This document shows positions 43,292 through 52,972 of a DNA stretch of 64,000 nt, piece by piece. The stretch spans positions 5,890,001 to 5,954,000 of the forward strand of contig NZ_CP107799.1 of assembly GCF_041431135.1 (NCBI RefSeq), read 5' to 3'. Position numbers and translations under genes: made by a program. Position 1 is the first letter of the stretch. Every line of letters begins with the position of its first letter. The stretch comes from Streptomyces sp. NBC_00554 (GTDB lineage Bacteria > Actinomycetota > Actinomycetes > Streptomycetales > Streptomycetaceae). The notes under the pieces were generated by a model. That model was not told the origin of the DNA. It did not search any database and worked only from the letters and a program-made list of their open reading frames with translations.

Positions 43292-43738
43292 TGGATTCCT
43301 TCCCCCTGCATCTATCTGCCGGGGACACTCTGCCACTTGACCCTCACGTCGCGGCAGGGTGGACGCTGGGCGGGGTCCGGAGGTGGAGGCATCCCTGAGA
43401 CGTACTCCACCGCAGGGTGGACTGCCCCTAGGGGTACCTCCGTACAAGGGCTCGGGGAGGGGTCGTACCGGCGGAGGACGAGACGGGGCGGGGTGCGTCC
43501 TTAACCTGGCTTTACGCCGTTGAGGGCGGCGGTGCGACGGCACCGCCGAGGACGGCGGACCCGCACGGCTGGGGACGGTGGCCGCACCTCTGAGGGCGGT
43601 GACCGCACCTCGGAGGGTGGGGTTTTCCCCCGCAGAAGACGGGGCCGGGCACCAGCGCGCCGGACCCCCTCCCGCAAGCAGACTCATCCATGAAGCACTT
43701 CACGCGATTCACCCGCTGACCGACATAGGAGACTTACC
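43292..43738. other. Divergent promoter region, MFS pump / ABC exporter
   Basis: This 447-bp spacer has no supported gene. It contains the perfect hairpin GGCGGTGC-GACG-GCACCGCC (43528-43547) and two imperfect 21-bp repeats built on CCGCACCTC(T/G)GAGGG (43582, 43603). ATAGGAGAC lies before the GTG of the ABC gene. It should carry promoters for both directions; none was recognised with confidence. Confidence 0.4.
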
Positions 43739-44527
43739 GTGACTTCGGCTGTAACCATTCCCAGGCACGGGGGCACTGGAGGGCGTACGGCCGTTGCCGC
43801 ACGGGCGCGGCAGGTCGTGAAGGCGTACGGGTCCGGAGAGACCCGCGTCGTCGCCCTTGACCACATCGACGTGGACATCGCGCGGGGCCAGTTCACCGCG
43901 ATCATGGGCCCCTCGGGGTCCGGCAAGTCCACGCTGATGCACTGCCTCGCCGGGCTCGACACCGTGTCGAGCGGGCAGATCCACCTCGACGAGACCGAGA
44001 TCACCGGCCTCAAGGACAAGAAGCTCACGCAGCTGCGCCGGGACCGGATCGGGTTCATCTTCCAGGCGTTCAACCTGCTTCCGACGCTCAATGCGATCGA
44101 GAACATCACGCTGCCGATGGACATCGCAGGGCGCAAGCCCGACAAGGGCTGGCTGGCCCAGGTCGTCGAGACCGTCGGGCTCGCCGACCGCCTCAAGCAC
44201 CGGCCGAACCAGCTCTCCGGCGGTCAGCAGCAACGCGTCGCCGTGGCACGGGCGTTGGCCGCCCGGCCCGAGATCATCTTCGGTGACGAGCCGACCGGAA
44301 ACCTGGACTCCCGTGCAGGTGCCGAGGTGTTGGGCTTCTTGCGGCGCTCCGTGGACGAGCTCGGCCAGACCATCGTGATCGTCACGCACGACCCGGTGGC
44401 CGCCTCGTACTCGGACCGCGTGCTGTATCTCGCCGACGGCCGGATCGTCGACGAGATGCACCAGCCGACGGCCGATCAGGTCCTGGACCGCATGAAGGAC
44501 TTCGACGCCCGGGGGCGTACGTCATGA
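43739..44527 (+). CDS. ABC transporter ATPase (MacB/LolD type)
   Basis: The 262-aa ATPase has Walker A (IMGPSGSGKSTLMH), Q-loop FIFQAFNLLPTLNAIENITL, signature LSGGQQQRVAVARAL, Walker B IIFGDEPTGNLDSRAG and switch His VTHDPVAASYSD. This is the MacB/LolD/FtsE branch that works with FtsX-type permeases as mechanotransmission systems. The GTG start has AGGAG seven bases ahead. It overlaps the permease gene by ATGA. Confidence 0.94.
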   Translation: MTSAVTIPRHGGTGGRTAVAARARQVVKAYGSGETRVVALDHIDVDIARGQFTAIMGPSGSGKSTLMHCLAGLDTVSSGQIHLDETEITGLKDKKLTQLRRDRIGFIFQAFNLLPTLNAIENITLPMDIAGRKPDKGWLAQVVETVGLADRLKHRPNQLSGGQQQRVAVARALAARPEIIFGDEPTGNLDSRAGAEVLGFLRRSVDELGQTIVIVTHDPVAASYSDRVLYLADGRIVDEMHQPTADQVLDRMKDFDARGRTS

Positions 44528-47106
44528 CTGTCATGAAGACCTCCAGGCGCAACTTCTTCGCGCACAAGGGGCGAATGGCCCTGTCGGCCGTGGCGGTCAT
44601 GCTGTCGGTGGCGTTCGTCTGCGGCACCCTCGTCTTCACCGACACGATGAACACGACGTTCGACAAGCTGTTCGCGGCCACCTCCGCCGATGTGACGGTC
44701 AGTGCCAAGGACGCATCGGACACCGGCGAGACCCAGTCCGACAACGGCAAGCCGCCCGTCATACCCGCCTCCGTGCTCGGTGAGGTGAAGAAGGCCGACG
44801 GCGTGAAGTCGGCCGAAGGCACCGTCTTCTCCACCTCGGTGACCGTCGTCGACGCCGACAAGGACAGCCTGTCGCCCTCCAGCGGCGCACCGACCATCGT
44901 CGGCAGCTGGAACAGCAACGACGCCCGCACCATGAAGATCGCCTCCGGTGCGGCGCCCAAGAGCGCGGACCAGGTCATGGTCGACGCCGACACCGCCGAC
45001 AAGCACGACCTGAAGCTGGGTGACGAGATCGGCGTCATCAGCGCGGTCGGCACCCACCTCGCGAAGATCTCCGGGATCGCCGACTTCACCGTCACCAACC
45101 CCGGTGCCGCGATCTTCTACCTGGACACCAAGACCGCCCAGCAGACCCTGGTCGGGCAGTCCGACGTGTACACGAACGTCAACGTCACCGCGGCCTCCGG
45201 CTTCACCGACGCGCAGCTGAAGCAGAACGTCGTGGCCGAACTCGGAGCCGGCGGCTACCAGGTGCAGACCGCCAAGGAGCTGTCGGACGCCAACGCCAGT
45301 GACGTCGAGGGCTTCATGAGCGTGATGAAGTACGCGATGCTCGGCTTCGCCGGGATCGCCTTCCTCGTCGGCATCTTCCTGATCATCAACACCTTCTCGA
45401 TGCTGGTCGCCCAGCGCACCCGCGAGATCGGCCTGATGCGCGCCATCGGCTCCTCCCGCAGGCAGGTCAACCTGTCGGTGCTCGTCGAGGCGCTGCTCCT
45501 CGGCTTCTTCGGCTCGGTGCTCGGGGTCGGCGCGGGCGTCGGCATCGCCGTCGGGCTGATGAAGCTCATGGGCTCCATGGGCATGCAGCTGTCGACGTCC
45601 GACCTGACCGTCGCCTGGACGACTCCGGTGGCCGGGCTGCTCCTCGGCGTGCTGGTCACGGTGTTCGCGGCGTACGTACCCGCCCGGCGCGCCGGCAAGG
45701 TCTCTCCGATGGCCGCGCTGCGCGACGCCGGTACGCCGGCCGACGGCAAGGCAGGCCTCATCCGCGGTCTGATCGGCCTGGTCCTCACCGGCGCCGGAGC
45801 CGCCTCGCTTTACGCGGCGGCCACCGCCGACAAGGCGAGCGAGGGCTCGCTCGTCCTCGGTGCCGGTGTGGTGCTGACCCTCATCGGGTTCGTCATCATC
45901 GGCCCGCTGCTCGCGAGCGCCGTGGTGCGCGTGCTCAGCGTGGTGGTGCTGCGCGCCTTCGGCCCGGTCGGACGGATGGCGGAGCGCAACGCGCTGCGCA
46001 ACCCGCGCCGCACCGGCGCCACCGGAGCGGCCCTGATGATCGGCCTCGCGCTGGTCGCCTGCCTCTCCGTGGTCAGCTCCTCGATGGTGGCCTCCGCCAC
46101 CGACCAGCTCGACAAGACCGTCGGCACGGACTTCATCATCCAGTCCGACAGCGGCCAGCTGATCACCCCGCAGGCGGTCAAGGCCGTGAAGGCGACGGAG
46201 GGTCTTGAGGGGGTCACCGAGTACAAGTGGACCAAGGGTGACTTCACCACCCCCGACGGCGAGACCCTCAAGAAGACGGCGATCACCGCGGCCGATCCGT
46301 CGTACGCGACGGACCTCGCCACCAAGACGGTCGCCGGCAATCTCGCCGACGCCTACAAGCCCAACTCGATGTCCGTCCACGAGACGTTCGCCAAGGACCA
46401 CGGCATCACCCTCGGGTCCAAGATCGGCGTCGACTTCGAGGACGGCTCCGAGGCCCAGCTGACGGTCCGCGCGATCACCAGCAGCGACGTCGTCATCGAC
46501 GCGGGTGCGATGTACACGTCGATCGACACGCTCGCCAAGTACGTCCCCGCCGACAAGATGCCCCTCGACGAGATGGTCTTCGCCTCGGCGAAGGACGGCC
46601 AGGAAGCGGCCGCCTACAAGTCGCTCAAGTCGGCGCTGCACGACTATCCGCAGTACACGGTCCGCGACCAGACCGACTACAAGGAGGCGATGAAGGACCA
46701 GATCAGCCAGCTCCTCAACATCATCTACGGGCTGCTGGCCCTGGCGATCATCGTCGCGATCCTGGGCGTCGTGAACACCCTGGCCCTGTCGGTCGTCGAG
46801 CGGACCCGGGAGATCGGCCTCATGCGGGCCATCGGTCTGTCGCGCCGCCAACTGCGCCGCATGATCCGCCTGGAGTCGGTCGTCATCGCCCTCTTCGGTG
46901 CGCTCCTCGGCCTTGGCCTGGGCATGGGCTGGGGCGCCACCGCCCAGAAGCTGCTGGCTCTGGAAGGCCTGAAGATCCTGGAGATCCCCTGGCCGACCAT
47001 CATCTCCGTCTTCATCGGCTCCGCGTTCGTGGGTCTGTTCGCCGCGCTGATCCCGGCGTTCCGGGCGGGGCGGATGAACGTCCTGAACGCGATCGCCACC
47101 GAATAG
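44524..47106 (+). CDS. ABC transporter permease with two FtsX domains
   Basis: The 860-aa product has the actinobacterial double-FtsX layout: TM1 near residue 20, a large periplasmic-type MacB_PCD domain (residues 45-270), three helices with QRTREIGLMRAIGSSRRQVN (FtsX 1, about 275-420), a middle helix pair, a second outer domain (about 530-720) and a second FtsX core (ERTREIGLMRAIGLSRRQLR) to the end. Together with the preceding ATPase it forms an exporter or a mechanical signalling complex, often for peptides or lipids. The substrate is unknown. Confidence 0.92.
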   Translation: MTVMKTSRRNFFAHKGRMALSAVAVMLSVAFVCGTLVFTDTMNTTFDKLFAATSADVTVSAKDASDTGETQSDNGKPPVIPASVLGEVKKADGVKSAEGTVFSTSVTVVDADKDSLSPSSGAPTIVGSWNSNDARTMKIASGAAPKSADQVMVDADTADKHDLKLGDEIGVISAVGTHLAKISGIADFTVTNPGAAIFYLDTKTAQQTLVGQSDVYTNVNVTAASGFTDAQLKQNVVAELGAGGYQVQTAKELSDANASDVEGFMSVMKYAMLGFAGIAFLVGIFLIINTFSMLVAQRTREIGLMRAIGSSRRQVNLSVLVEALLLGFFGSVLGVGAGVGIAVGLMKLMGSMGMQLSTSDLTVAWTTPVAGLLLGVLVTVFAAYVPARRAGKVSPMAALRDAGTPADGKAGLIRGLIGLVLTGAGAASLYAAATADKASEGSLVLGAGVVLTLIGFVIIGPLLASAVVRVLSVVVLRAFGPVGRMAERNALRNPRRTGATGAALMIGLALVACLSVVSSSMVASATDQLDKTVGTDFIIQSDSGQLITPQAVKAVKATEGLEGVTEYKWTKGDFTTPDGETLKKTAITAADPSYATDLATKTVAGNLADAYKPNSMSVHETFAKDHGITLGSKIGVDFEDGSEAQLTVRAITSSDVVIDAGAMYTSIDTLAKYVPADKMPLDEMVFASAKDGQEAAAYKSLKSALHDYPQYTVRDQTDYKEAMKDQISQLLNIIYGLLALAIIVAILGVVNTLALSVVERTREIGLMRAIGLSRRQLRRMIRLESVVIALFGALLGLGLGMGWGATAQKLLALEGLKILEIPWPTIISVFIGSAFVGLFAALIPAFRAGRMNVLNAIATE

Positions 47107-47132
47107 CCACCGCGTACGGGGGTCGCGGGGAA

Positions 47133-47176
47133 CGGGCCCGGTGGCCGGAGGAGATGTCCTCCGGCCACCGGGCCCG
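47133..47176. terminator. Strong terminator hairpin after ABC permease
   Basis: A perfect 20-bp stem (47133-47152 with 47157-47176) has a four-base GATG loop. It sits 26 bp after the permease stop and ends five bases before the stop of the convergent DUF2079 gene. Confidence 0.9.
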
Positions 47177-47181
47177 CCGTG

Positions 47182-48597
47182 CTATCTCCGCCGCTCCAGG
47201 AGTACGTAGCCGTAGGCGGCGCCCGTCACCTCGTACTCCGCGTGCGGGTGCAGCTGGCGGGCGTACGCCTGGACGTCCTTGACCCAGCCCGACTTGTTGT
47301 CGAGCGCGATGAAGTCCGGTGCGATCCCGTCGGTGCGGCCGACCCAGAAGACCCTGCAGCGCGAGGTGAGCCGGCTGCCCGGGCCGGTGTTCGCCTCGAC
47401 GCTCGCCCCGTCCGGGATCAGCGCCAGCATCCGTTCGACGGCACTCACGCGCGCGGGCTTGCGATAGGCGTCGGGCTCGGTCAGCACGGACAGCGGGAGC
47501 GTGGTCGTGAGCGCGAGGGCGGCCGCGACGGAGGCGGCCGGGAGGTGGAGGGCGTACGAACGCAGCCACGGGCGCGGGCTGTAACGGGTGCGGGCGAGCG
47601 AGTCTGCGAGGGCGAGCGAGAACACCGGCATCAGGACCGCGCTGTAGTGCCAGTCCGTGCCCCAGTAGTGCTCGTCGGAGGACAGGAAGCGCCAGGTGAG
47701 GGTCGGCAGGGCGACGAGGAGGAGCGGGGAGCGCAGGGCGAGGAAGCCCGTGGTGGGGATCAGTAGCCAGGCGAGGGTGTGGAGCTTGGCGCCGATGCCG
47801 GTGAGGGGGCCGCCGCCGACCTTGTCCCAGTATTCGTAGCTGTCGGTGGTGTTGAAGGCCGGGATCAGCACGGTGAAGGTGAGCGCTGCGGCCAGTACGC
47901 CGAAGGCAGCGACGGCGAGTGCGTACAGCGCCGCCCGTGGGGCGGGGCGCCGGGCTCGCAACGCGACCACCAGGGCGATCGCGGCCAGCGTCAGTCCGAG
48001 GTCCTCCTTGACCAGCACCAGCGGGAGCGCCCACAGCAGGGCCCGCCGCCAGTGGTGGGTGAGGACCGCTTCCAGCGAGAAGGCGATCAGCGGGACCGCG
48101 AAGCAGATCTCGTGGAAGTCGAAGTCCACCGCGCGCTGGATCCCCCAGGACAGCCCGTACGCCACCCCGAGGGCGAGTCCCCGCGCACGGCCCAGGAGGC
48201 CCGCCGCGGCCCGGGTGACCGGCACGGCGGACAGCGCGAACAGTGCGGCCTGCGCCACGAGGAGGGTGACGGGGGTGGGGAAGAGGCGGTACGCGGGTGC
48301 GAGGAGTGCGATGACTGGGCTGAAGTGGTCGCCGAGGATGTTGAAGCCCGGGCCCTTGAGATCGGCAACGGGGGCCTGGAGGTGGGCGTACGCGCGGACG
48401 GCCTGCTCGAAGATGCCGAGGTCCCAGGAACGGGTGGCGAGATGCCGGTAGCGGCAGACCGAGAGCGCCGCGTACGCCGTGAACAGCACGGCTGCCAGGA
48501 GGTACGGGTCGCGGAGGCGCCGGTCACGGGTGGGCGTGACCGGCGAGGGTATCCAGGGGGCGCGGTCGGGTGGGGTCGCGGTGAGGGGTGCGGGCAC
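47182..48597 (-). CDS. DUF2079 polytopic membrane protein
   Basis: From GTG 48597 (AAGGAC upstream) the product is 471 aa. It has about ten helices and the DUF2079 hallmarks: SWDLGIFEQAVRAYAHLQAP, GFNILGDHFSPVIALLAPAY, DFHEICFAVPLIAFSL, LVKEDLGLTLAAIALVVAL and SSDEHYWGTDWHYSAVLMPV. The pattern recalls GT-C glycosyltransferases, so a lipid-linked sugar transfer function is possible, but the family is uncharacterised. A longer reading to 48831 runs into the repeat-rich spacer and is rejected. Confidence 0.87.
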   Translation of the reverse strand: MPAPLTATPPDRAPWIPSPVTPTRDRRLRDPYLLAAVLFTAYAALSVCRYRHLATRSWDLGIFEQAVRAYAHLQAPVADLKGPGFNILGDHFSPVIALLAPAYRLFPTPVTLLVAQAALFALSAVPVTRAAAGLLGRARGLALGVAYGLSWGIQRAVDFDFHEICFAVPLIAFSLEAVLTHHWRRALLWALPLVLVKEDLGLTLAAIALVVALRARRPAPRAALYALAVAAFGVLAAALTFTVLIPAFNTTDSYEYWDKVGGGPLTGIGAKLHTLAWLLIPTTGFLALRSPLLLVALPTLTWRFLSSDEHYWGTDWHYSAVLMPVFSLALADSLARTRYSPRPWLRSYALHLPAASVAAALALTTTLPLSVLTEPDAYRKPARVSAVERMLALIPDGASVEANTGPGSRLTSRCRVFWVGRTDGIAPDFIALDNKSGWVKDVQAYARQLHPHAEYEVTGAAYGYVLLERRR

Positions 48598-49256
48598 GTG
48601 CGGGTCCTTGGGGCGGCGGGCGTCGGGCGTTGGGCTTCGGCGGGGTGAGCATAGGCATGGGGGATGTGTGCGCCTTGTGCGCGGTGGGTGGGTCGGGGCC
48701 GTACCGGAGCATCCGTCCTCGGTCTGGCGCGGAATGGGTTGCTTACCAACGTGCCGGTGTTGACGCGCCAGCCGCTGCGGGCGGACGTTCCGGCACGTCC
48801 CCTTCCGCCGGTGGGCGGCTGCGGGTCGCATCTCTTCCGGCTCCGGCCCCGTCTCGGTCTCCCGCCTAGCCGTGGGGCCCCATTTTTCAGCCCCTCCGGC
48901 GTCCGGTGGGCGGGGCGGTGCCGTGCCGATTCCCCGCTCGCCCGTGGGGGCTGCGCTTCAGCTCGGGTCAGGTATCTCCAGCCCCTCCGGCGTTCGAGGA
49001 CGGGACAGCGCCGTCCCGATTCCCCGCTCGCCCGTGGGGGCTGCGCTTTTCAGCCCGGGGCAGGTATCTCCAGCCTGTCCGGCGTTTGAGAACGAGCCCT
49101 TCGGGCGATCGGGGATCCGGGGGCGGAGCCTCTGGGGACGCCCGCACCCTGCGCCGGGTGCGTTTCGGGCGGGGGTGATCTTCAGCCCGTCCGGCGATTG
49201 AGGACGAGGCCGTTCAGGCCGATACGGGGGTCTGGGGGCGGAGCCCCCAGGGACAC
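48598..49256. repeat. Gene-free spacer with second 91-bp repeat array
   Basis: No gene is supported. The block CCTCCGGCG appears at 48891-48982 spacing of 91 bp, and its variant CTGTCCGGCG 92 bp later at 49074. Each unit includes CCCGCTCGCCCGTGGGGGCTG and a CAGGTATCTCCAGCC-like block. The last unit runs into GTTTGAGAACGAGCCCTTCGG and GGGGGCGGAGC blocks shared with the 14.4-kb hairpin, and a second copy of those blocks ends near 49256. The array belongs to the same family as that at 31.2-31.7 kb. Both spacers open with GGTGGGTGGGTCGGGGCC (31037 and 48684). Confidence 0.8.
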
Positions 49257-49275
49257 GCCCGCTCCGGCGCCGGGG

Positions 49276-49284
49276 TTATCCACA
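49276..49284 (+). promoter_or_regulatory. DnaA-box-like sequence upstream of mfd
   Basis: TTATCCACA is an exact match to the E. coli DnaA box consensus; Streptomyces origins favour TTGTCCACA. It is a single site, 103 bp before the mfd start, so it is not an origin. It could be a regulatory or titration site, or chance. Confidence 0.3.
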
Positions 49285-49386
49285 GGCACGGCGCCGTGGA
49301 GCTCACCGACGTACGCTGGAGGCCCCCCGGCCCGGAACACGTGTCGGGTGGTTCGCGTTGCCCACTCCCCGGGATGGAACTCCTTC

Positions 49387-52300
49387 ATGAGCCTGCACGG
49401 TCTGCTCGATGCCGTCGTCAAGGACACCGCCCTCGCGGAAGCGGTGAAGGCCGCCGCCGACGGCAACCGGATGCATGTCGACCTGGTCGGCCCGCCCGCC
49501 GCCCGCCCCTTCGCGGTGGCCGCGCTGGCCCGCGAGGCCGGCCGGCCCGTACTGGCGGTGACGGCGACCGGCCGCGAGGCCGAGGACCTGGCCGCCGCGC
49601 TGCGCTCCCTCCTCCCGTCCGAGGGAATCGTGGAGTATCCGTCCTGGGAGACGCTCCCGCACGAGCGGCTGTCCCCGAGGTCGGACACCGTGGGTCGCCG
49701 CCTCGCCGTGCTGCGCCGCCTCGCGCACCCGCGCCCCGACGACCCGGAGACGGGTCCTGTTTCCGTCGTCGTCGCCCCCATCCGTTCCGTGCTCCAGCCG
49801 CAGGTCAAGGGCCTCGGCGACCTGGAGCCCGTTGCCCTGCGCACGGGCCAGAGCGCCGACCTCGGCGAGATCGTCGAAGCGCTCGCGGCAGCCGCGTACT
49901 CCCGGGTCGAGCTCGTCGAGAGGCGCGGCGAGTTCGCGGTCCGCGGAGGCATCCTCGACGTCTTCCCGCCCACCGAGGAGCACCCCCTGCGGGTGGAGTT
50001 CTGGGGCGACGACGTCGAGGAGATCCGCTACTTCAAGGTCGCCGACCAGCGGTCCCTTGAGGTCGCCGCGCACGGGCTGTGGGCCGCGCCCTGCCGTGAA
50101 CTGCTGCTCACCGACGAGGTACGGGCGCGGGCGGCGCGGCTGGCGGAGGAGCACCCGGAGCTGGGTGAGCTGCTCGGCAAGATCGCCGAGGGCATCGCCG
50201 TAGAGGGTATGGAATCGCTGGCTCCGGTCCTCGTTGACGACATGGAGCTGCTGATCGACGTACTGCCCAAGGGCTCGATGGCCGTCGTGTGCGACCCGGA
50301 GCGGGTGCGGACGCGGGCCGCGGACCTGGTGGCGACCTCGCAGGAGTTCCTCCAGGCGTCCTGGGCGGCCACCGCGGGCGGCGGCGAGGCACCCATCGAC
50401 GTCGACGCGGCGTCGCTGTGGGCCATCGCGGACGTACGGGACCGGGCGCGCGAGCTGGACATGATGTGGTGGTCGGTCTCGCCCTTCGCGGCGGACGACG
50501 AGCTGGACGCCGACACGCTGAAGCTCGGCATGCACGCCCCCGAGACCTACCGCGGCGACACCGCCAGGGCGCTGGCCGACACCAAGGGCTGGCTGGCCGA
50601 CGGCTGGCGCACGGTGTACGTCACCGAGGCGCACGGTCCCGCCGCCCGCACCGTCGAGGTCCTGGGCGGCGAGGGCATCGCGGCCCGCCTGGACACCGAT
50701 GTGGCGGAGCTGACGCCCGGGGTGGTGCAGGTCGCCTGCGGCTCGATCGACTTCGGCTTCATCGAACCGGCCCTCAAGCTCGCCGTCCTCACGGAGACCG
50801 ACCTCTCCGGCCAGAAGGCGGCAGGCAAGGACGGCGCGCGGATGCCGGCCCGCCGCCGCAAGACCATCGACCCGCTGACGCTGGAGATGGGCGACTACAT
50901 CGTCCACGAGCAGCACGGCGTCGGCCGCTACATCGAGATGGTGCAGCGCACCGTCCAGAGCGCGACCCGCGAGTACCTGGTCGTCGAGTACGCCCCCGCC
51001 AAGCGCGGCCAGCCGGGCGACCGCCTCTACATCCCCACCGACCAGCTGGAACAGATCACCAAGTACGTCGGCGGCGAGGCCCCGACCCTGCACCGGCTCG
51101 GCGGCGCCGACTGGACGAAGACCAAGGCGCGGGCGAAGAAGGCGGTCAAGGAGATCGCCGCGGACCTCATCAAGCTGTACTCGGCGCGGATGGCCGCTCC
51201 CGGGCACGCCTTCGGACCCGACACCCCCTGGCAGCGCGAGCTGGAGGACGCCTTCCCGTACGCGGAGACGCCCGACCAGCTCACCACCATCGCCGAGGTC
51301 AAGGACGACATGGAGAAGACGGTCCCGATGGACCGTCTCGTCTGCGGCGACGTCGGCTACGGCAAGACGGAGATCGCGGTCCGCGCCGCCTTCAAGGCCG
51401 TGCAGGACGGCAAGCAGGTCGCGGTGCTCGTGCCCACCACCCTGCTGGTGCAGCAGCACTTCGGGACCTTCTCCGAGCGCTACTCCCAATTCCCGGTGAA
51501 CGTACGGGCGTTGTCCCGCTTCCAGACTGACACGGAGGCGAAGGCGGTCCTGGAGGGCCTGCGCGAGGGCTCGGTGGACCTGGTCATCGGCACCCACCGG
51601 CTCTTCTCCGCGGAGACCAAGTTCAAGGACCTGGGCCTGGTCATCGTCGACGAGGAACAGCGGTTCGGCGTCGAGCACAAGGAGCAGCTGAAGAAGCTGC
51701 GCGCGAACGTGGATGTGCTGACGATGTCGGCCACCCCGATCCCGCGAACTCTGGAGATGGCGGTGACGGGCATCCGCGAGATGTCGACGATCACCACCCC
51801 GCCGGAGGAGCGGCACCCTGTCCTGACCTTCGTCGGCCCGTACGAGGAGAAGCAGATCGGCGCCGCCATCCGCCGCGAACTGCTGCGCGAGGGCCAGGTC
51901 TTCTACATCCACAACCGGGTGGAGTCCATCGACCGGGCGGCGGCCAGGTTGCGGGAGATCGTCCCGGAGGCGCGTATCGCGACCGCCCACGGTCAGATGT
52001 CGGAGCAGTCCCTGGAGCAGGTCGTCGTCGACTTCTGGGAGAACAAGTTCGACGTGCTCGTGTCGACGACCATCGTCGAATCGGGCATCGACATCTCCAA
52101 CGCCAACACCCTGATCGTGGAGCGCGGCGACAACTTCGGCCTCTCACAGCTGCACCAGCTGCGCGGGCGAGTCGGGCGTGGCCGTGAGCGGGGCTACGCG
52201 TACTTCCTGTACCCGCCGGAGAAGCCGCTGACCGAGACCGCGCACGAGCGGCTCGCGACCATCGCCCAGCACACCGAGATGGGCGCGGGCATGTACGTCG

Positions 52301-52917
52301 CCATGAAGGACCTCGAGATCCGCGGCGCGGGAAACCTGCTCGGCGGCGAGCAGTCCGGCCACATCGCGGGCGTCGGCTTCGACCTCTACGTACGCATGGT
52401 CGGCGAGGCGGTCGCCGACTACCGCGCTTCCCTGGACGGCGGTGTCGAGGAAGAGCCGCCCCTGGAGGTCAAGATCGAGCTCCCGGTCGACGCCCACGTC
52501 CCGCACGACTACGCCCCGGGCGAGCGGCTCCGCCTCCAGGCCTACCGCTCCATCGCCTCCGCCAACACGGAGGAGGACGTCAAGGCCGTACGCGAGGAAC
52601 TCGTCGACCGCTACGGCAAGTTGCCCGAGCCGGTGGAGAACCTGCTGCTCGTCGCAGGCCTCCGCATGCTCGCCCGCGCCTGCGGAGTCGGCGAGGTCGT
52701 CCTCCAGGGCAACAACATCCGCTTCGCACCGGTGGAGTTGAGGGAGTCCCAGGAGCTGCGACTGAAGCGCCTCTACCCGGGCACGGTCATCAAGCCGACC
52801 GCGCATCAGGTGCTGGTGCCGCGTCCCAAGACGGCGAAGGTCGGGGGGAAGCCGTTGGTGGGGCGGGAGTTGCTGGGGTGGACGGGGGAGTTCTTGGCTA
52901 CGGTTCTTGGCTCGTAG
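49387..52917 (+). CDS. mfd: Transcription-repair coupling factor
   Basis: Mfd removes RNA polymerase stalled at lesions and recruits UvrA. The 1176-aa product has the UvrB-homology N-terminus (residues 1-350), an RNA-polymerase-interacting CarD-like module near 500 (MGDYIVHEQHGVGRYIEM), helicase motifs I (DRLVCGDVGYGKTEIAVRAA, about 650), Ia, II as DEEQ (VIVDEEQRFGVEHKEQ, about 754), III (TMSATPIPRTLEM), V-VI (TIVESGIDISNANTLIVERG; QLRGRVGRGRERG) and the TRCF C-terminal domain. The ATG at 49387 is the family-typical start (MSLHGLLD). Confidence 0.97.
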   Translation: MSLHGLLDAVVKDTALAEAVKAAADGNRMHVDLVGPPAARPFAVAALAREAGRPVLAVTATGREAEDLAAALRSLLPSEGIVEYPSWETLPHERLSPRSDTVGRRLAVLRRLAHPRPDDPETGPVSVVVAPIRSVLQPQVKGLGDLEPVALRTGQSADLGEIVEALAAAAYSRVELVERRGEFAVRGGILDVFPPTEEHPLRVEFWGDDVEEIRYFKVADQRSLEVAAHGLWAAPCRELLLTDEVRARAARLAEEHPELGELLGKIAEGIAVEGMESLAPVLVDDMELLIDVLPKGSMAVVCDPERVRTRAADLVATSQEFLQASWAATAGGGEAPIDVDAASLWAIADVRDRARELDMMWWSVSPFAADDELDADTLKLGMHAPETYRGDTARALADTKGWLADGWRTVYVTEAHGPAARTVEVLGGEGIAARLDTDVAELTPGVVQVACGSIDFGFIEPALKLAVLTETDLSGQKAAGKDGARMPARRRKTIDPLTLEMGDYIVHEQHGVGRYIEMVQRTVQSATREYLVVEYAPAKRGQPGDRLYIPTDQLEQITKYVGGEAPTLHRLGGADWTKTKARAKKAVKEIAADLIKLYSARMAAPGHAFGPDTPWQRELEDAFPYAETPDQLTTIAEVKDDMEKTVPMDRLVCGDVGYGKTEIAVRAAFKAVQDGKQVAVLVPTTLLVQQHFGTFSERYSQFPVNVRALSRFQTDTEAKAVLEGLREGSVDLVIGTHRLFSAETKFKDLGLVIVDEEQRFGVEHKEQLKKLRANVDVLTMSATPIPRTLEMAVTGIREMSTITTPPEERHPVLTFVGPYEEKQIGAAIRRELLREGQVFYIHNRVESIDRAAARLREIVPEARIATAHGQMSEQSLEQVVVDFWENKFDVLVSTTIVESGIDISNANTLIVERGDNFGLSQLHQLRGRVGRGRERGYAYFLYPPEKPLTETAHERLATIAQHTEMGAGMYVAMKDLEIRGAGNLLGGEQSGHIAGVGFDLYVRMVGEAVADYRASLDGGVEEEPPLEVKIELPVDAHVPHDYAPGERLRLQAYRSIASANTEEDVKAVREELVDRYGKLPEPVENLLLVAGLRMLARACGVGEVVLQGNNIRFAPVELRESQELRLKRLYPGTVIKPTAHQVLVPRPKTAKVGGKPLVGRELLGWTGEFLATVLGS

Positions 52918-52972
52918 GCCAAGTCCGATCGGGTCCGGGCGGGGCGGGTCGTGCGGGTCGGGTCCGGTCCGT

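Noticed and set aside
41675..43687. 670-aa version of the DHA2 pump
   Set aside because: The upstream 132 residues are low-complexity and cross the promoter spacer; GTG 43291 with GAAGGAA fits the family start.
47182..48831. 549-aa version of the DUF2079 protein
   Set aside because: The extra N-terminal 78 residues are Arg/Pro-rich and lie over the repeat-containing spacer; GTG 48597 has a ribosome site.
49303..51990. 895-aa open frame antisense to mfd
   Set aside because: Low-complexity Gly/Arg/Val-rich translation typical of antisense GC-rich frames.
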